From positions 27,325,608 to 27,389,607 of the forward strand of contig NC_088300.1 in assembly GCF_032854445.1 (NCBI RefSeq): a DNA stretch of 64,000 nt, written 5' to 3'. The position numbers and the translations under genes were made by a program. The notes under the pieces are model-generated. The model did no database searches. It was not told where the DNA came from and saw only the letters and a program-made list of their open reading frames with translations. Source of the stretch: Liolophura sinensis (lineage: Eukaryota; Mollusca; Polyplacophora; Chitonida; Chitonidae). Within the stretch, counting starts at the first letter, position 1, and every line of letters begins with the position of its first letter. This document shows, in pieces, positions 45,989 through 60,194 of this stretch.

Positions 45989-48900
45989 CACTTTGATCAA
46001 AAGATAAAACATGCCATTGGCTATAAAAGTATTTAATTGTCATCAAATAATTTTGGTGGCTTAATGAAAATTTGATCAACCAAAATGAATTTCAGTGCTG
46101 TTTCTTTCATTCTAGATTTACATAGATCTAGTTGTATATACTAAGCATAATTTAAAATATTTTGGTATGTGGATTGATAGTATGAGGTTTTTTATTGTAA
46201 GCATCCACAATTTGATAAAGCAATTTGCTAATAAATTACAGGAAAATGAACTTTGTATGGATTTGTGTTGAGCCATTTGCAGTCTTCAGATTGTTTCACT
46301 GACAATGAAACATTGCTTAGTTATGATCAGTTTATTTTTCCATATGGGAAGTCATTTTTCTTCTGATTTCTAAGATGTGTTAAATATTCATACTGTCCCT
46401 TTTTTTACATTTTTTTTTATTTCCATCTCTGTTTATTTTGCATTGAGATGAGAATTGACCACACAAGGGGTTTATTTATTAATTTGTTCCCAAGTTCATA
46501 TACAAACAGTATGTATGTGTCTATTAAGCCTTGGTTATAAACCTGAGTAATGTCATGAAGGCAGTCTATATATAGTGTTGATGACAGCTTAGATTGTCTC
46601 CTGGTTTACACAGGCAGATTGCCTCTCTATCCACTGAGCGAGACAGCGTTGTCGTCGTCAGTAAGCGTGAGTGTGTCACAAGGTGCTGTTGTGTTGTGCA
46701 GCCAGCTAGCTTACTTTGATTTCTGAGCTACTGACCTGTAAACATTCACTCAGCATTTGAACCAGCAATTGTGAACACATCTATATCTGACAGTGGCTGA
46801 ATTAAGGCTATTAATTGCCCATAGTAAACTCAGCTGTCCGAAAGTGCATCAGTACGTGCGACACTCTACAAATGGTGCTGATTTACTGTATGAGTGCTGA
46901 GTGCTGGCTGATTGAGCTCCACAGGTGAAGACACTGGTCACTGTTTACCTGGCCTGCCTACAGGTGATTAACCACCTGAATAAGGTGATAACCAATGCAA
47001 GACAGTCTTGTGTGATTGTGTCAACACATCAATAGCAGTGATTTATCACAAGGATTCAAAGAAGAGATTTTGTATACAAGTAAGTTTGAGCATTTATATT
47101 ACGGACATGTACCATAGGCTTTAAGTTTTACATTGTCTACCACTTTCCACAGGTTAATTTTGGGATTTGATGTGTAGCTATACATGAACATAAATATTGT
47201 AGTACATGTATGATTGGGTTATGTGAAAATATGCTGGGAACATTTTTATGTTTTTGATTATTGTACATGTATGTCCTGCAGATACATGTATATATACATG
47301 TACTTATCAGTACATAATATGACAAGCTACTGACAGCATGTCAGCTGAAACATGTGATATGATTTGGTGCTCACAGTATGAGGCCCACAACTGACTGCTG
47401 TCTTTATTTATACTCTATTTATTCAGTACTGGAGTCTTTAGATTTGCTCAGCCATGGGTGCATTCCACTGTCGTTTCATCCCGCTCTGGTCTCTTTAGTT
47501 ATACATTGAAACAGTTTCTTCTACAAGTTGTGTAGATGGAAATTTTAGCAGCCTTATTTTCTGTGTCAGTGTAATTTCTTCTCATTGGTTACACTATCCC
47601 TTGGCTGCTCTAACAAACCAATCTCCTCCCAGGATGTACATGTATTTATGAAGCATAATTCTATCCTCAAGCTTTATTACTTTGTAGGCTGTTGCCACGT
47701 GGTACTGTTAACATCCCGTGGATTACAACTATCCTACTTTATGTACAGTAAATGGATGAATCTTTTATGCAGTTCATTTTCACTGGAATGTAAGAAAAAA
47801 AATGGACGTAACAGAAAAAGTGGTAAATCCTTTCATTGGTATAGATATATTTCATATCTCAGTTTACCAAAATGTTTCAGTGTATCTGTGAAATCAGGTA
47901 TGTGTTGTTTTTTTGATCTAGATATGTGTTGCTAAAGATCAGATTTTATTTTAGGACTGATTTCTTTTCCTTTTTTGGGGGGTAGCTGTCAGCTGTAAAT
48001 AATAAAGTAAAATTTTTATTATGAAGCACTGTGGCAGTTTTAAATGGGTAATTTATTTTTGATGCTTACTTACAATGTTTAAAAGTTACAGTTTCATGTT
48101 TATGAGTTTTCATTTCTCAAAGGTACCAGGATGTTACTTACATATGGATATATACATGTATGTAAATCTTCCTTGCATGATATAAAAGTCTGGCAGCTAT
48201 GTCCTTTTTACCTTCCATACATCATTAAACCTGAGTGCCTATTGATGTGCTTTGCTGTTAAGCTAGCGGCTAAATCCCTCCTGTAGACGTTTTATTGAGG
48301 GATGTGTATTCACAAAAGAATGTCCTATTTTTCTTCTTCTCTTTTTTTTTTCTCTTCCTCATTTTGTGTGTCAGTGTTCAAGTTAAGCTGCAGTATAAAT
48401 AGCTGTGAATAGCTGGTTTGTTACTGGTGCCTGTGCTCAGGAGTAAGTTTCTTTTGCATTGAGGTGCATAGAGTTGTGACGGCTGTGAAAAAGCTGAGGC
48501 ACTCCTGCACATTCTTCCTGTCTGAACCTAGCCTTTGTATCAGTTGGTCTGTTGCTCTACACTTAAGTGCCTGGTGTTCAGGGACGATTGTTTTTATCTG
48601 TCGTACAGTATGCTTCAACTAATCTAATATGCTCATGTAGATGCTAGCACTTGATAACACAGTTCAGTTAATATTTATAAAGTTCCTGCAGATAAATTTG
48701 ACACACTGTTTACAGAGTGCTCTGGCAATAAGTTGTCCCATGTTGAGTCTTTTCTTTATTCCTTTGTCTTTATGCATGTCTATGTTCACATAGAGTGAAG
48801 CTGAAGAAAATTACAACAGACTGAATTTTCTCTGACAAATTAAAATGGATTGCTATCAGTATATTAATAATGCATAGATGGTATCCATGTAAACATGTGT

Positions 48901-49408
48901 GAAAAAAAAAAACACAATCGTGGATCTTTATGTTGAGTTACTGGTAACTAAATACTTGAACTCTTCTGCCAGTCATTATGATTGTTTTTACATGTTTTAG
49001 GGCATAATAAGGGAGTTTATAAATTCTGTGTCTCTTGTGAAAAAAAAGAGAGAAAAAAAATAGGGCTAATTTTCATTTCATTTGACATTAAACTATAAAT
49101 GTCATAAATTATAAAGGCCCAAGTGTCTTCTTCACATTGGTGTGGGAACTGGCAATAAAAATATCTCTGTTCATCAAGAATGTCTGTAATGTGTCATGTT
49201 ACTCAATCTTCAACTTCCGCTCCATTTAACCTTTTCCAATGAACCCGGTGATTTAATAAACTGGATTGACGCAGTTACCATGTACAGATGTAACATGCAC
49301 TGTACTGCTGGAGCAAACTTCAGTACACTGTTAGACTTCATTTCTAATGGTGTAAATGATCTAAAATTTTACCTAAAAATGCATATTTAAAGACAAATTA
49401 ATGTTATA

Positions 49409-49545
49409 AACTATTACTTTTGGTGCTGGTATCATCCTACCTTTCAAAGAAACCTCGGATCACTTTTGTACATGTGCTAAGATCAATAAAGCTGTCACAG
49501 TTGGGCTATAAAATGAGTATGAAATTAGTCAAGAGTAAAATTTGG
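49409..49545. repeat. Third dispersed repeat group, copy 3
   Basis: ctattacttttggtgctggt, atcctacctttcaaagaaac and tagtcaagagtaaaatttggtc correspond block by block to the copy at 39230. Confidence 0.45.
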
Positions 49546-52162
49546 TCCTTTTGCCATATATGTACGTGACAAGACCAGGCCAAACCAGAAAATAAAATAA
49601 AGACAGAATTGGCCCTTATTGTCCACATACAAAATGATTCATGTTGTGCTTCTGGTCAGTCGAAGGACCACATCCTGGATGGTATGGTAATGTGCATGCT
49701 GGCCAGAGTTGGAGGGAGAATAAATTATGTCAGGATTTTGCCTTTCATCTCTCTTCATGAGTATTCATATATGCAGTGTTTCAGCTACTGTCCTGTTTAG
49801 CAAAGATTACAAACATGTACGTACAAGTGCCTTCTGAATGTGTTAGCATATATATTGTTTTCTTGCTTTTAGAACACTATATGAAATGGTGTACATGCAG
49901 AGTGTCCCTGTGTACTGATTGTTTTCTGTTTGTAGTACATGTATGCTTTTCTGCATTCCAACCACACTTTTAATAGTGTTTAGTGTACAAGTATATTTGC
50001 TTGACGTGCAGATTTGTGGTCATTTTCACATACAAGCCATTGGTAAAGTATGGACTTTTTATTTGCTCATCAGTGTGCATGCCAGTTATGAAACAAATTT
50101 GTCCTGTACCCCACTTGTATGTCAGTACATTGTGCCAGTGGTAATGTCAGATGTTACATATAGAGGAACATTGGAAATGCACATGTATTAGAAGTTATAG
50201 TGCTTCTTACATGTGTAAATATGCAGACCTAGTCATCTACACATGCATGTGTACACGTATTTCAAACTGCTCAATTTCTACCTACTAGATTTTGGCGTAA
50301 TTTAATAAATCCTTTGTACTTATTCTTCTGGCCTTGAAAGTCAATCAACTGAGCTCCTATGTATATTGATAGAAACTCTTTTTTTGTATTTGAGGCTTCA
50401 GTGTGGAATAACACACCTTTACAGTTATAAAAAAGAACAGCACTTATTACTATAGGCTAAACTGACAGTATCAGTGTTGTGATTTAAATCATTAACCTCA
50501 CTGAGTTCTGATATTAACCAGTGTCAGGGTAGAGGACACATGTGGTTGACAAATATATGTACATGCATTGCATATATCTGTTCAGTTTCATTGAGTGTGT
50601 TTCAGTGAAGGAGCTACTTCGTTAATTGGCATTTTCCATGTTTTGGCCTTCTGTCATTTGTACATGCCAACCAGGTAGTAGCCAGAAATGTGAATATATA
50701 GGTGCCCAAACAGCCCTTTTTTGAGACCATTTGGTTCAAGCAGGATGTCAAGATTTAAAATCATTTAAATTTTAATATAAATAAATGTGAAAAGTGATGA
50801 AGACAGGGAGCCTAGCACTGACTTTGTACTTCACCTGTCCATGTGGCTGACTGTCAGCTGACTAAACTGTATTAAGCTCAGCTGCATGTGTCAGTCAGAT
50901 AGAGCCCTGTCATCATTCTGAGTCTGTGTCCTCTCAGTGCTAGTGTATGCATGTGACAACAATCTCTGTGGTTACTTCCCCTTGGATATGGATTTTCTTA
51001 TTAGACTTTTGGCACTCCACCAAATCTGTTAGCAATCTCTTTCCTCCAGTGTACAGAAATCAAACAGATGGAAATTCGTGCCGCCAAGAATAATCAATGT
51101 TTGAATTAGGAGAATGTAACAGAAGCAGGCTTGGAGCTTTAACCCCAGCTTTCCACATCAAGAAGTTAAGACATTACCCTTGGTAAGTGACACAATAGTT
51201 TCATTCTCATCATCACACCAACGACAGACTTCTCGCGGTGTTCTGCTACATTCAGATTCATCTCCCTTTGTCTGTATTGTTGTTGATGTTGTTTCATGGA
51301 TTAGCAGGATGGTTAGCCTCGTGGCAGACTCCTGTCCAAATCTCAGTGTCAGCCGAGTGTAAACTCTACCACCCTTAACGGTCAAACAATGGGCACAGAC
51401 CTCAAAGGGTAAGGTCAGTGCTGTGGCCGTCACAACAGGGCCTCTGTCTGGTCCAGCCAGCCGTAGACATCCCACGACTTTTGCTCGTCATCTTTATCTG
51501 TAATAGCCAAGTATTGATCTGAAGACGCATCAGGCCAGGCATCAGCCAGCCATCCAGCTAGCAGCAGACGTAGACAGGGGATAATAATGGTCATCGTAAA
51601 GCCCACTCTTGTTCCCTATAATCAGCTTACCCAGCAGCCGGCTGTCAGATATAACCTAATACATATCTCACATTTAGAGCCGGTCTCACAACATTTAGAT
51701 ATTGCTTTTATGGTTTTTGTGTGATTTCTTCCTCCCATAGAAGCCTTGTATATGTTCTGGCACACTTGCCTAGGACAGCCATACGTTCATCATTTTGAGG
51801 TAATACAGTTTATTTATTTTCCCAACTCGCATTCTGTGATGACATTTAGCACCATATTTCTCATTAGATTTCCATTGACAGTGGGACTGTTTATGCATGA
51901 GCTCAGTTCAACATAGATCATTTTGGATAGGTCTGTATGCAGGATTATTGTACAGTAATTACTTACAGCACTCACCTATTTGTCCCACCTGTCATACTGC
52001 TCATATACATATATGTGAATTGCTCCCATTTCCTCATTTCCCATGCCATACATTTGAACATGATTTGATGTGTGTATTGTTGTGTACAAATTTAAGACAT
52101 ACATGTTCAAGCACAGTGACACATGTAGTTTCAGAAGAAAAACCAGAGAGCTGTAATCTTTG

Positions 52163-52405
52163 TTTTTTTGATTGGTGTTTTACACCATACTTAAGAATAT
52201 TTCACTTATACGATGGCAGCCAGCATTATGGTGGGAGGAATCCGGGCAGAGCCCAGAGGAAACCCACAATCATCCACAGGTTGGTGCTAGACCTTCCCAC
52301 TTACGGCCGGAGAGGAAGCCAGCATGAGCTGGACTTGAACTCACAGCGACTGCTTTGGTGAGAGACTCCTGGGGCATTATGCTGTGCTAGTGTGCTAACC
52401 AATCC
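52163..52405 (-). repeat. tRNA-derived SINE, family 1, full-length
   Basis: tttttttgattggtgttttac tail at left, full body (ccttcccacttacggccgga, agcatgagctggacttgaac) and head tgtgctaaccaatc at right. A 154-codon open frame at 51897-52361 runs into this element and is not a gene. Confidence 0.88.
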
Positions 52406-55400
52406 TTTGTACATTTACATGTAGTACCTGTAGCTATCATCCGCCAACAAACATCCGCTGCTCCACATGTAAAACGCAACAGTTGTTATGGTGAACCTAT
52501 ATGTGTGCATGTAAATTTCATTGTTTCCAGACTCATAGGGAATGGAAATGTATTAAGGTGAAGTATTAAGGTGAAGTATTAAGGTAAATACATGTATTGA
52601 GCTTCAGGGTGCTATGGAGTCAGTCCATTTTTATACATGTACGCATTTAATGTATTACAAGATAAAACACTAGTGCAGTGTATGATGATGAAATGTCATG
52701 GGTGTTTGACAGTCACCTGTTCTAGGTGTGCACATACATGTAGGTAAAGATTATGGTCTATGGCTATGGTATATTTGCTGAGCGAATGGGGCCAGATTTA
52801 GCATACCTGTACTCACCTGACAGCCTGATTTATGTGCAGAGCTTGACTCCTTCATGTACCTGACCTAATGATATACAACTAAGTGACAGGTGATATCAGC
52901 TTGACAGGAAGTTACTGTAATATATACCTCTAGGACAGGGGGTAGGAAATCACTTGGTGAATTTCCCTATGGATGCCAGCTTCAGGTACATGGAAGTTTT
53001 TGGCTATCAGTTGTGTAACATTTATAGATTGTAGTTTAAATGTTGTGCCATCATATTTGTGGTTTTAAAGTTGTTAAATTTTCACTCAAGGTAAGGGAGT
53101 AAGGTCATCTGAAATGGCTGGATCTGCAAGGTACATCTAGTAATGGAAGTAGGTGTTCTGGTTTACTTAAGGCTGACATAATTCATCTGTGCAGCAAAGT
53201 AATGCTTGTGGGTAATTCATGTAGTATGGCATTGTATGTGTGAAAAGTTTGTATAAAACTTAGAACAGCAAATTCTTGAAACATTCTGATTTGTTTCATG
53301 ATGACATAATTTCATCTGTAAAATGGAGTAGCTCTATAAATATACAAGGTGTTATGTAAAAAGTTCGTGTAAAATTTAGAGAAAAAAACGGTAGATTCCT
53401 TTAGCAATACTCACCACACCTCAGACTTAAACTGATAATGCACCAGATTGATCTTGGATTAATTACTTTATTTCTAATGCCTTAGGCTATTATTGTAGGA
53501 CATTGTCTGTGTGTACTCATTTGTGTTGCATTCTAGCTAAGAATAGCGTGATGAAATCACTGGGAGTTTTCAGTTTTATGCATGTGTGTGGAAGTATTGC
53601 CCTCACCTTGCTGTTTTTAGAAAGATGTTAAATGAGTTCAGCATGAACACAGACTGTCTGTTAAGATGTCAGTATTTTATAGGTTTTTTTAATACAAAAT
53701 GTAGTTCTCTTCACAGTTATATTTAATAATCTACACAAATGATTCTAGAATTTGAGGGTCCCATAGTCAGGGAAGATTTCTGTAACAGTGAGAAGCCAGC
53801 TAAATCGGTACTACCAAGCCATATAGGGCCTACATTGTACAGTGTTGCTGGCCCGTAGGATAGCTGGGTATATAGCAGTAATGTGGTCAGTATTATACTC
53901 TTCCTAAAAAAACAGATTGTGTCAATATTTGTCAAAAACATGTATAAAGGTACATGTAAATGATTAAGAAAATTCATGGGATGTCCTGATAAAACACACC
54001 TATACCTTAGTTACAGGTGTTTTGTATGACTCTGGTTGAGGTGCGGTGAAATTCTGCATATAAACTTGTCAGTCAGTTTTCATTGTCATTTGATATATTA
54101 AATCACAACTAGAACTGATTCAGATTTTGTTTCTGTCATCTGATATCTCGGTGTTGATACCCTGTTAAAAGTAATCACTAATGAATAATTTCTTCTTATT
54201 CTTTGTCTTCAAAACAATGTATTTGCTTTAAATGACCCAGAATTTCGTCCACAATTAACTATAAAATTTACTGTATTCTAATTCTTGAAAAGTGCTTTAA
54301 AGCTGATTTGGAAGATATTATGGTATCCTGCTGGAAAACTGTGTTTCAGCACCAAAAGTGGTATTGTATGCCATTAATTTGCCTCTAGAAAACCCCTTTT
54401 GTTGGCAAAAATTGGGGTCATTTTGAGTATCTAGATTGCAGCACATACATGATAGATCCACACTGCTGCAGACTTGTTTTTTGTATGCTACTGTCATTAA
54501 CCTATTCCACTGTGATGGAAATAAACAGGTAAACAATCTCAACTGCCCTTCCAGCCTTGTTGCAATATTTATGTCTGCTAGACGAATCACTGTATTTATT
54601 TCAAAATTTATAAGGATAAATCAGATATTAATGGAAGTGTCTTCAGGAGATAAGCAAGCAGGAAGTTCCCTGTCTGATCAACTTCCTTCACAGTTCATTG
54701 GTCAACAACCTGTGATTTCAGGGACAGCATTTCACCAATCAGAACGGTGGTATAGGTAGCTTGTGGCATGGGTTTGCTGAACTTTGTTCTATATGCAAGC
54801 AGGTTGTTCTATTCGCGGTTTTAATACAGTTGAAGAAATCAGAAGGTACATCAGACAGTAGTTAAACATTAATAGATGTGATTGTTAGAAATTTCTAACT
54901 TGGGTGGAAAAGCACATGTTTTTGTGTTGGAAAACTACATGTTGTTTCCTATATGCCTATTTGTAAGCATTCACACAGTGTATTATATTTATTGCATTAA
55001 AGATGGCAAATTTTTGTATTGGATTAGCCTGGCTATCGTATAAATAATATGTATTAATATGTTATTCACTATATGTACGTATATCTGTCAAATGGTTGTG
55101 TATAAACTACATTCTGTGTACATGTAATTGGACCATCACATGTATATGTGCTAACACATTATACAGTATTCCCCTGTTCTGTTTCTTTTGGCCACAGCTT
55201 TGTGTTGTTAGCGGCCAATTGAGTCCTGCATGTGCAGATTTTCTCGTTTGTATTTTAAGCCAAGAGGCTCAGGTGTGTCACTAATAATTTATATAGACAG
55301 ATATTGAAATACCTAATTATTGTTCCAGTCTAAATGTTGCCATAACTCACATGCCCTTCCATAGACAATTCAATATAACCAATTGGTAATTCGAAACACA

Positions 55401-58400
55401 GAATTTCTCCATCCATGTAGGCATAATTAGTTTACACAAATATTTAATCAATTTCTTGTAACAGATATTTTTACTGGTGTTGTTATGTATATACAATAGA
55501 CATACAAAGTGTATGTTTATAAACATGTGTACATATGTTTGTTTCCCTGTACATATGTTTATTTATCAAAACAGGGCACTCTTTATATTTAGGCTGTTGT
55601 TGAAAGGCTAGGGTAATTTCCCTTTAGACAAGCAGCTTGACCTGCAGCACGAAGTGGACAATGGCAGGGCTGTCGTGGGAAAGTCTGTATTGATTGGTAC
55701 AGTAGAAGGCTGCCCAAACAAAGGTTTCACATTCATATGAAAGACAGCATAGAATTTTGACTGTAATGTTCACTGTATTTGTGTGCTAACAGTCGCACTA
55801 TGTATGCACATCAGCTGATATTTGTAATCAAGCGTTGTGCGTAAAGTCATGTGTCTTGTGAAATGCTGGCAGGATTATTGAATACTAATCCTACTCAAAG
55901 CCCTCACAGTATATGATCAGTGGCCATAGTGTCTAGATTGTATTTCACGATCAATGACAGCTGAGAAATCACATGGAAGTTACAGCCATTTGTATGAGCT
56001 AAGACAATATATTCCATGGCATGGTTTGGCAGATACTTTGAGATCTACTTTATATTCTTGTCTTTGTTAATATAAAGCACGTGTAGTTCTATCCAGTCCA
56101 AATGTGAATGCGATTTTTTTTCCCCTTTATTCTTTTTTTCTTTTTTTTCTTCTGCACTTCACTATGAATTGCTAAGCTCTGAGCCTTGAAGAATGTGTGA
56201 TGTCAGTCAGCTGATTGGTCAGCTTGTAATATTCTAGAACATGCAACTAGGCCAATAGTCTGAGGACACCCCATATGTTCTGCGAGAAGACCCTTTCCAC
56301 CCCTTCTTTTGTGCGATATGATTCCAAGAGCCTAATTACCGCCTTGCCCATTTCCTTGTACATCATGTATCCAGACCAGCCCATGCTGTAAGTAGGGGAG
56401 GTGGGAATGAAGCGGAAATGCTGAGAGGCCATTGTCTGGAGATGGGGTCGGGGGACTGCTTTAGTGTATTAGGCTGATGTATGGTTGTAAGCGGGACAGA
56501 TTGGGCCAGATATATGTAAGCTGGTGTACCCTCGTCTGGCCCCTGTCTATGACCTCTAACTGATTAAGCACTATTGATTGGTTTGGAGAAAAGAGGCTGG
56601 TATAGACGCCTGGCTGGCCCACTCGGTTACCGTGCCCACAACTTGACCTCGGGCGGCGGACAGTTACCTTGTGTGGAAAGGTGTGGGCGGGTGGTGATCG
56701 AGGCTCTGGCTCAGCTGCAGTCATGTGCAGTCTACCATTCGGCTTGCTCTGGCTTCAGGCTGCTATTAGCCTTACAAATTTATGGACACAACATATTCCT
56801 GTAATTATGTGATCAATGTTCATGTAGTGCCTCTGCTCGTGATGCGTGTCCACGCCAGCTGTGTGCTCGTCTCTGGCCTTGGCAGGGTGTGAAGTCTGTC
56901 TGTAGGTTGTACAAATCCATGTGTGGGTGAGTAGAATGCATATCCAGTATTGGTCTGTACAGTTAAGCCTTGCAATAGCATGTATCACATGTGGCATAGC
57001 AAACAATCTATATTTATAGTACAGGACCCCATGATGTCATTTCTTTTTCAACCTCAGAGATTTCTCGATACCAATTCAGCTTTCCTCGTAGAGGTTATAG
57101 ATTAATGGAAATCTGTTGGTTTCCTGTAGAAAAGGTGTTTGTTGCATAAGGTTTCGAGATAGAATGGGAACATTTAGTTTGTCGATCCCATTGGGTTATG
57201 TGCGGTAACATATTGTGAAAATTTACCCATTAACATTTAGTCTGCCAAGATGATCTGGGCCAACACGAAATCGGTTACATATGATTTGCTGATGGCATAA
57301 AACTGTGATCATTCACTGTCTCTTACCCACGGACAAGTTGCATAGATTGTGATAGACATAACTCCATAAATTGTTTCGTAAATGTACATTGGTCAAGGAA
57401 TGGTAAGTCTAAATATCGAAGAACTTCCCATAGCTTCATGTTGCATGTATTCTAAAATTATCACCCAACATGTCTAGAAAATCTCTTTAGAACAGTGACG
57501 TCTTTAAGGCGACATTTTGCTGTTTATGAATTCAATACATTTGCCTGTTTGTCCCGATCGTAATGAAACTTGTTTTTTTTTTTTCATGAGTTTTTATTTA
57601 GACTGTATTAACTGTAACATATCATACAGAATCAGTGTTGTGACATTGCAGTTGGCTAAAAATCATTGATTAAAATAATGGAACGATTTTTCTGTTTTTC
57701 ACTGCTATGAAAGATTATGGATAATTACATTTTTTGCATTTACAGCCTGTTTGCTTGAGAACAGGAGTATGTGTTTTAATGAGATTTGACAGCTTAAAGC
57801 CTGAAAAGCATTTGTTAAACAGACAGTTACTATAATTAGAGTTACCTAACAGCTTTTTTGTCACGGGAGAGGTTTACTCTTTAAAAACCAAGATGAAAGT
57901 GATAAGCATTGTTTTGACAGAACTTGAGCGTAAATCTTTATGTTAAAATGATGTGATCTTGTTTAACAGTGTACAGTTATCCAAGTTTGACTTCTTTAAA
58001 ATAGTGGAAATAATTACATGTTCATTTATTCTTGTCACTTTTTTTTTTCCATATCTCTTTTTATAATTTTTCTCTAACAATGTCCAAATTTATTTTCCAA
58101 ATATACCTTATCTGATCAAACCGCCCTTACCTAGATAACATATGCATGTTCATTGTAGAAATATATATGTGTATATGCACCTAGTTGTCCATGCATACAT
58201 AGTTTACAATAATAGTTGTACTGAAGGTCAATTTAATACAAAACAACTTCACCCCTAGCATGTCTAATGAAGCTCTCCGCTGGGATATTGCAGAATACAA
58301 GGTTCACCGGAAAGATTTGAACGCATACATGTATGTTAAATCCAGTGTAAGTTTTTCTGTGATATGCTGTTGAGAGGAATCCTTTGATTATTAAACATAA

Positions 58401-58457
58401 AGTGTCAAACTATAATTTACCATTTAGGCATTTAGGAATTGAAAACAATTGATATAA

Positions 58458-58573
58458 CTGACAACCACTGTATCAGTGAGTTACAAACACTGTAATCAAT
58501 GAGTTACAACCACTGTATCAGTGAGTTACAAACACTGTATCAGTAAGTCACAACCACTGTATCAGTGAGTTAT
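58458..58573. repeat. 22-bp tandem array, about 5 units
   Basis: Unit close to ctgtatcagtgagttacaa plus aca or cca; the aca and cca variants alternate, suggesting a 44-bp higher-order unit. Confidence 0.88.
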
Positions 58574-58799
58574 AATGAGAATAATTATTGACTCATACTG
58601 GTGCATATATTTTACATTTGATTGTCCATCTTGTCACAAACACAACATATATGACACTTGTATCGCCTTTATTTTGTCACCTCAGATTCCTTTCATTTTA
58701 CTCACACTTAAAGATACCACTGTGTCTGTAACATGTTTTTGCATTAGATAGTTTATCGCTCATTAATCCTAAGATGTCCGTCTAGTGGATATGTATAAA

Positions 58800-59058
58800 C
58801 CACTACAAGTAACATAACTTGTAACAGATGACCCCATTGCTGTTCACTACAAGTAACATAACTTGTAACAGATGACCCCATTGCTGTTCACTACAAGTAA
58901 CATAACTTGTAACAGATGACCCCATTGCTGTTCACTACAAGTAACATAACTTGTAAACAGATGACCTCATTGCTGTTCACTACAAGTAACATAACTTGTA
59001 ACAGATGACCCCATTGCTGTTCACTACAAGTAACATAACTTGTAACAGATGACCCCAT
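58800..59058. repeat. 44-bp tandem array, about 6 units
   Basis: Unit cactacaagtaacataactt gtaacagatgaccccattgctgtt. Units are nearly identical (one extra A and one C-to-T in the fourth), so recent. Each unit contains the near-palindrome caagtaacataacttg. Confidence 0.95.
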
Positions 59059-59221
59059 TACTGACGTCCAAATTATGTATCTTGACAAGACTTGGGATTA
59101 TTGACCTCCCAAACCTTATCAAATGACTGATGGACCCTCGATGTATGTGTATCCAATCTATTTCAAGGATTTTGTGTGCCCTAGTGTAAACTGTTTTCTG
59201 AACAGAGAGATTTTCTTGCTA

Positions 59222-59308
59222 TATTTATTTATTTATTTGATTGGTGCTTAAGCTGTACTCAAGAATATTTCACTTATGTGATGGTGACCAGCATTATTGT
59301 GGGAGTTT
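59222..59308 (-). repeat. Family-1 SINE 3' fragment
   Basis: tttatttatttgattggtgc and ctcaagaatatttcacttat, then ccagcattattgtgggag: only the 3' end of the SINE, reverse oriented. Confidence 0.8.
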
Positions 59309-60194
59309 CTTTCTCTAGAACCTTGTTCTATTATATTTTGGAGATACATATAGATGTATATGCTGTATGTGTTATCACAATTTTTGGGCTTGAAAGAGGT
59401 GCAAGTTGTGCAACTAACACAGAGCCCAAATTATATACGATCAGACAGCTCTGCTTGTTCAATCTGCTATATGTTTATTGTTTCCAAGCTGGAACTGGTG
59501 GAGGGACTTGATATCTCAAGACCTCTTTAATTGATTGTTTTCGAACTTGAACAGTTGTATAATATATCTGAGTAGATGGCTAGGATTGGTGTTCATGAAG
59601 CTGCACAAAACAATATGACAGCCACTGTCATCTTTGTGTGCAGGCCATTGCACTTTGTAAGGATGATAACTCGAATCTGTTTGGACCAATTGCCCTCAGA
59701 CTTAAGACAGTGACATGAGATGATTGGGAGACCCTCAGAGATTGGCTTAACTTTGATGATATGGCAGCCATATTTCCTGGTTGATACATTTTGTGGGGAT
59801 GACAACGTTTTGAACGTTTGTGCTTTCCACCAATCACATGCATTTTGATATCCATGGTGGGCTGTTGTAGGATAATGGCACACACTGACTGCTGTATGTG
59901 ACTGTTGAAGAGGCGAATATGTGTACAGATAAAAGATTAACTTCACTAAGGCCAATATTAGGCAAGGCACATGGACTATGAGTCTAATTTTAAACCGAAA
60001 ATAGATTTATTGCCAGAATACACTGAAATCCCAAGTGGGTGTATATCATTTTCATCGCCCATCATTTTTGTACACATTCAGAGTGAATGCAAAGAGAGGT
60101 GACCATACAAAACAAAATCCGCTGTTGTTCTCAAACAGTGGAACATTAGCACAAGATCATCTGATTCACAGTAGCAGTGTGGCCATTGGCAGCT

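Noticed and set aside
51897-52361. 154-codon plus-strand frame, the longest in the window
   Set aside because: Its second half is the antisense of a family-1 SINE and the first half shows no family; open frame by chance.
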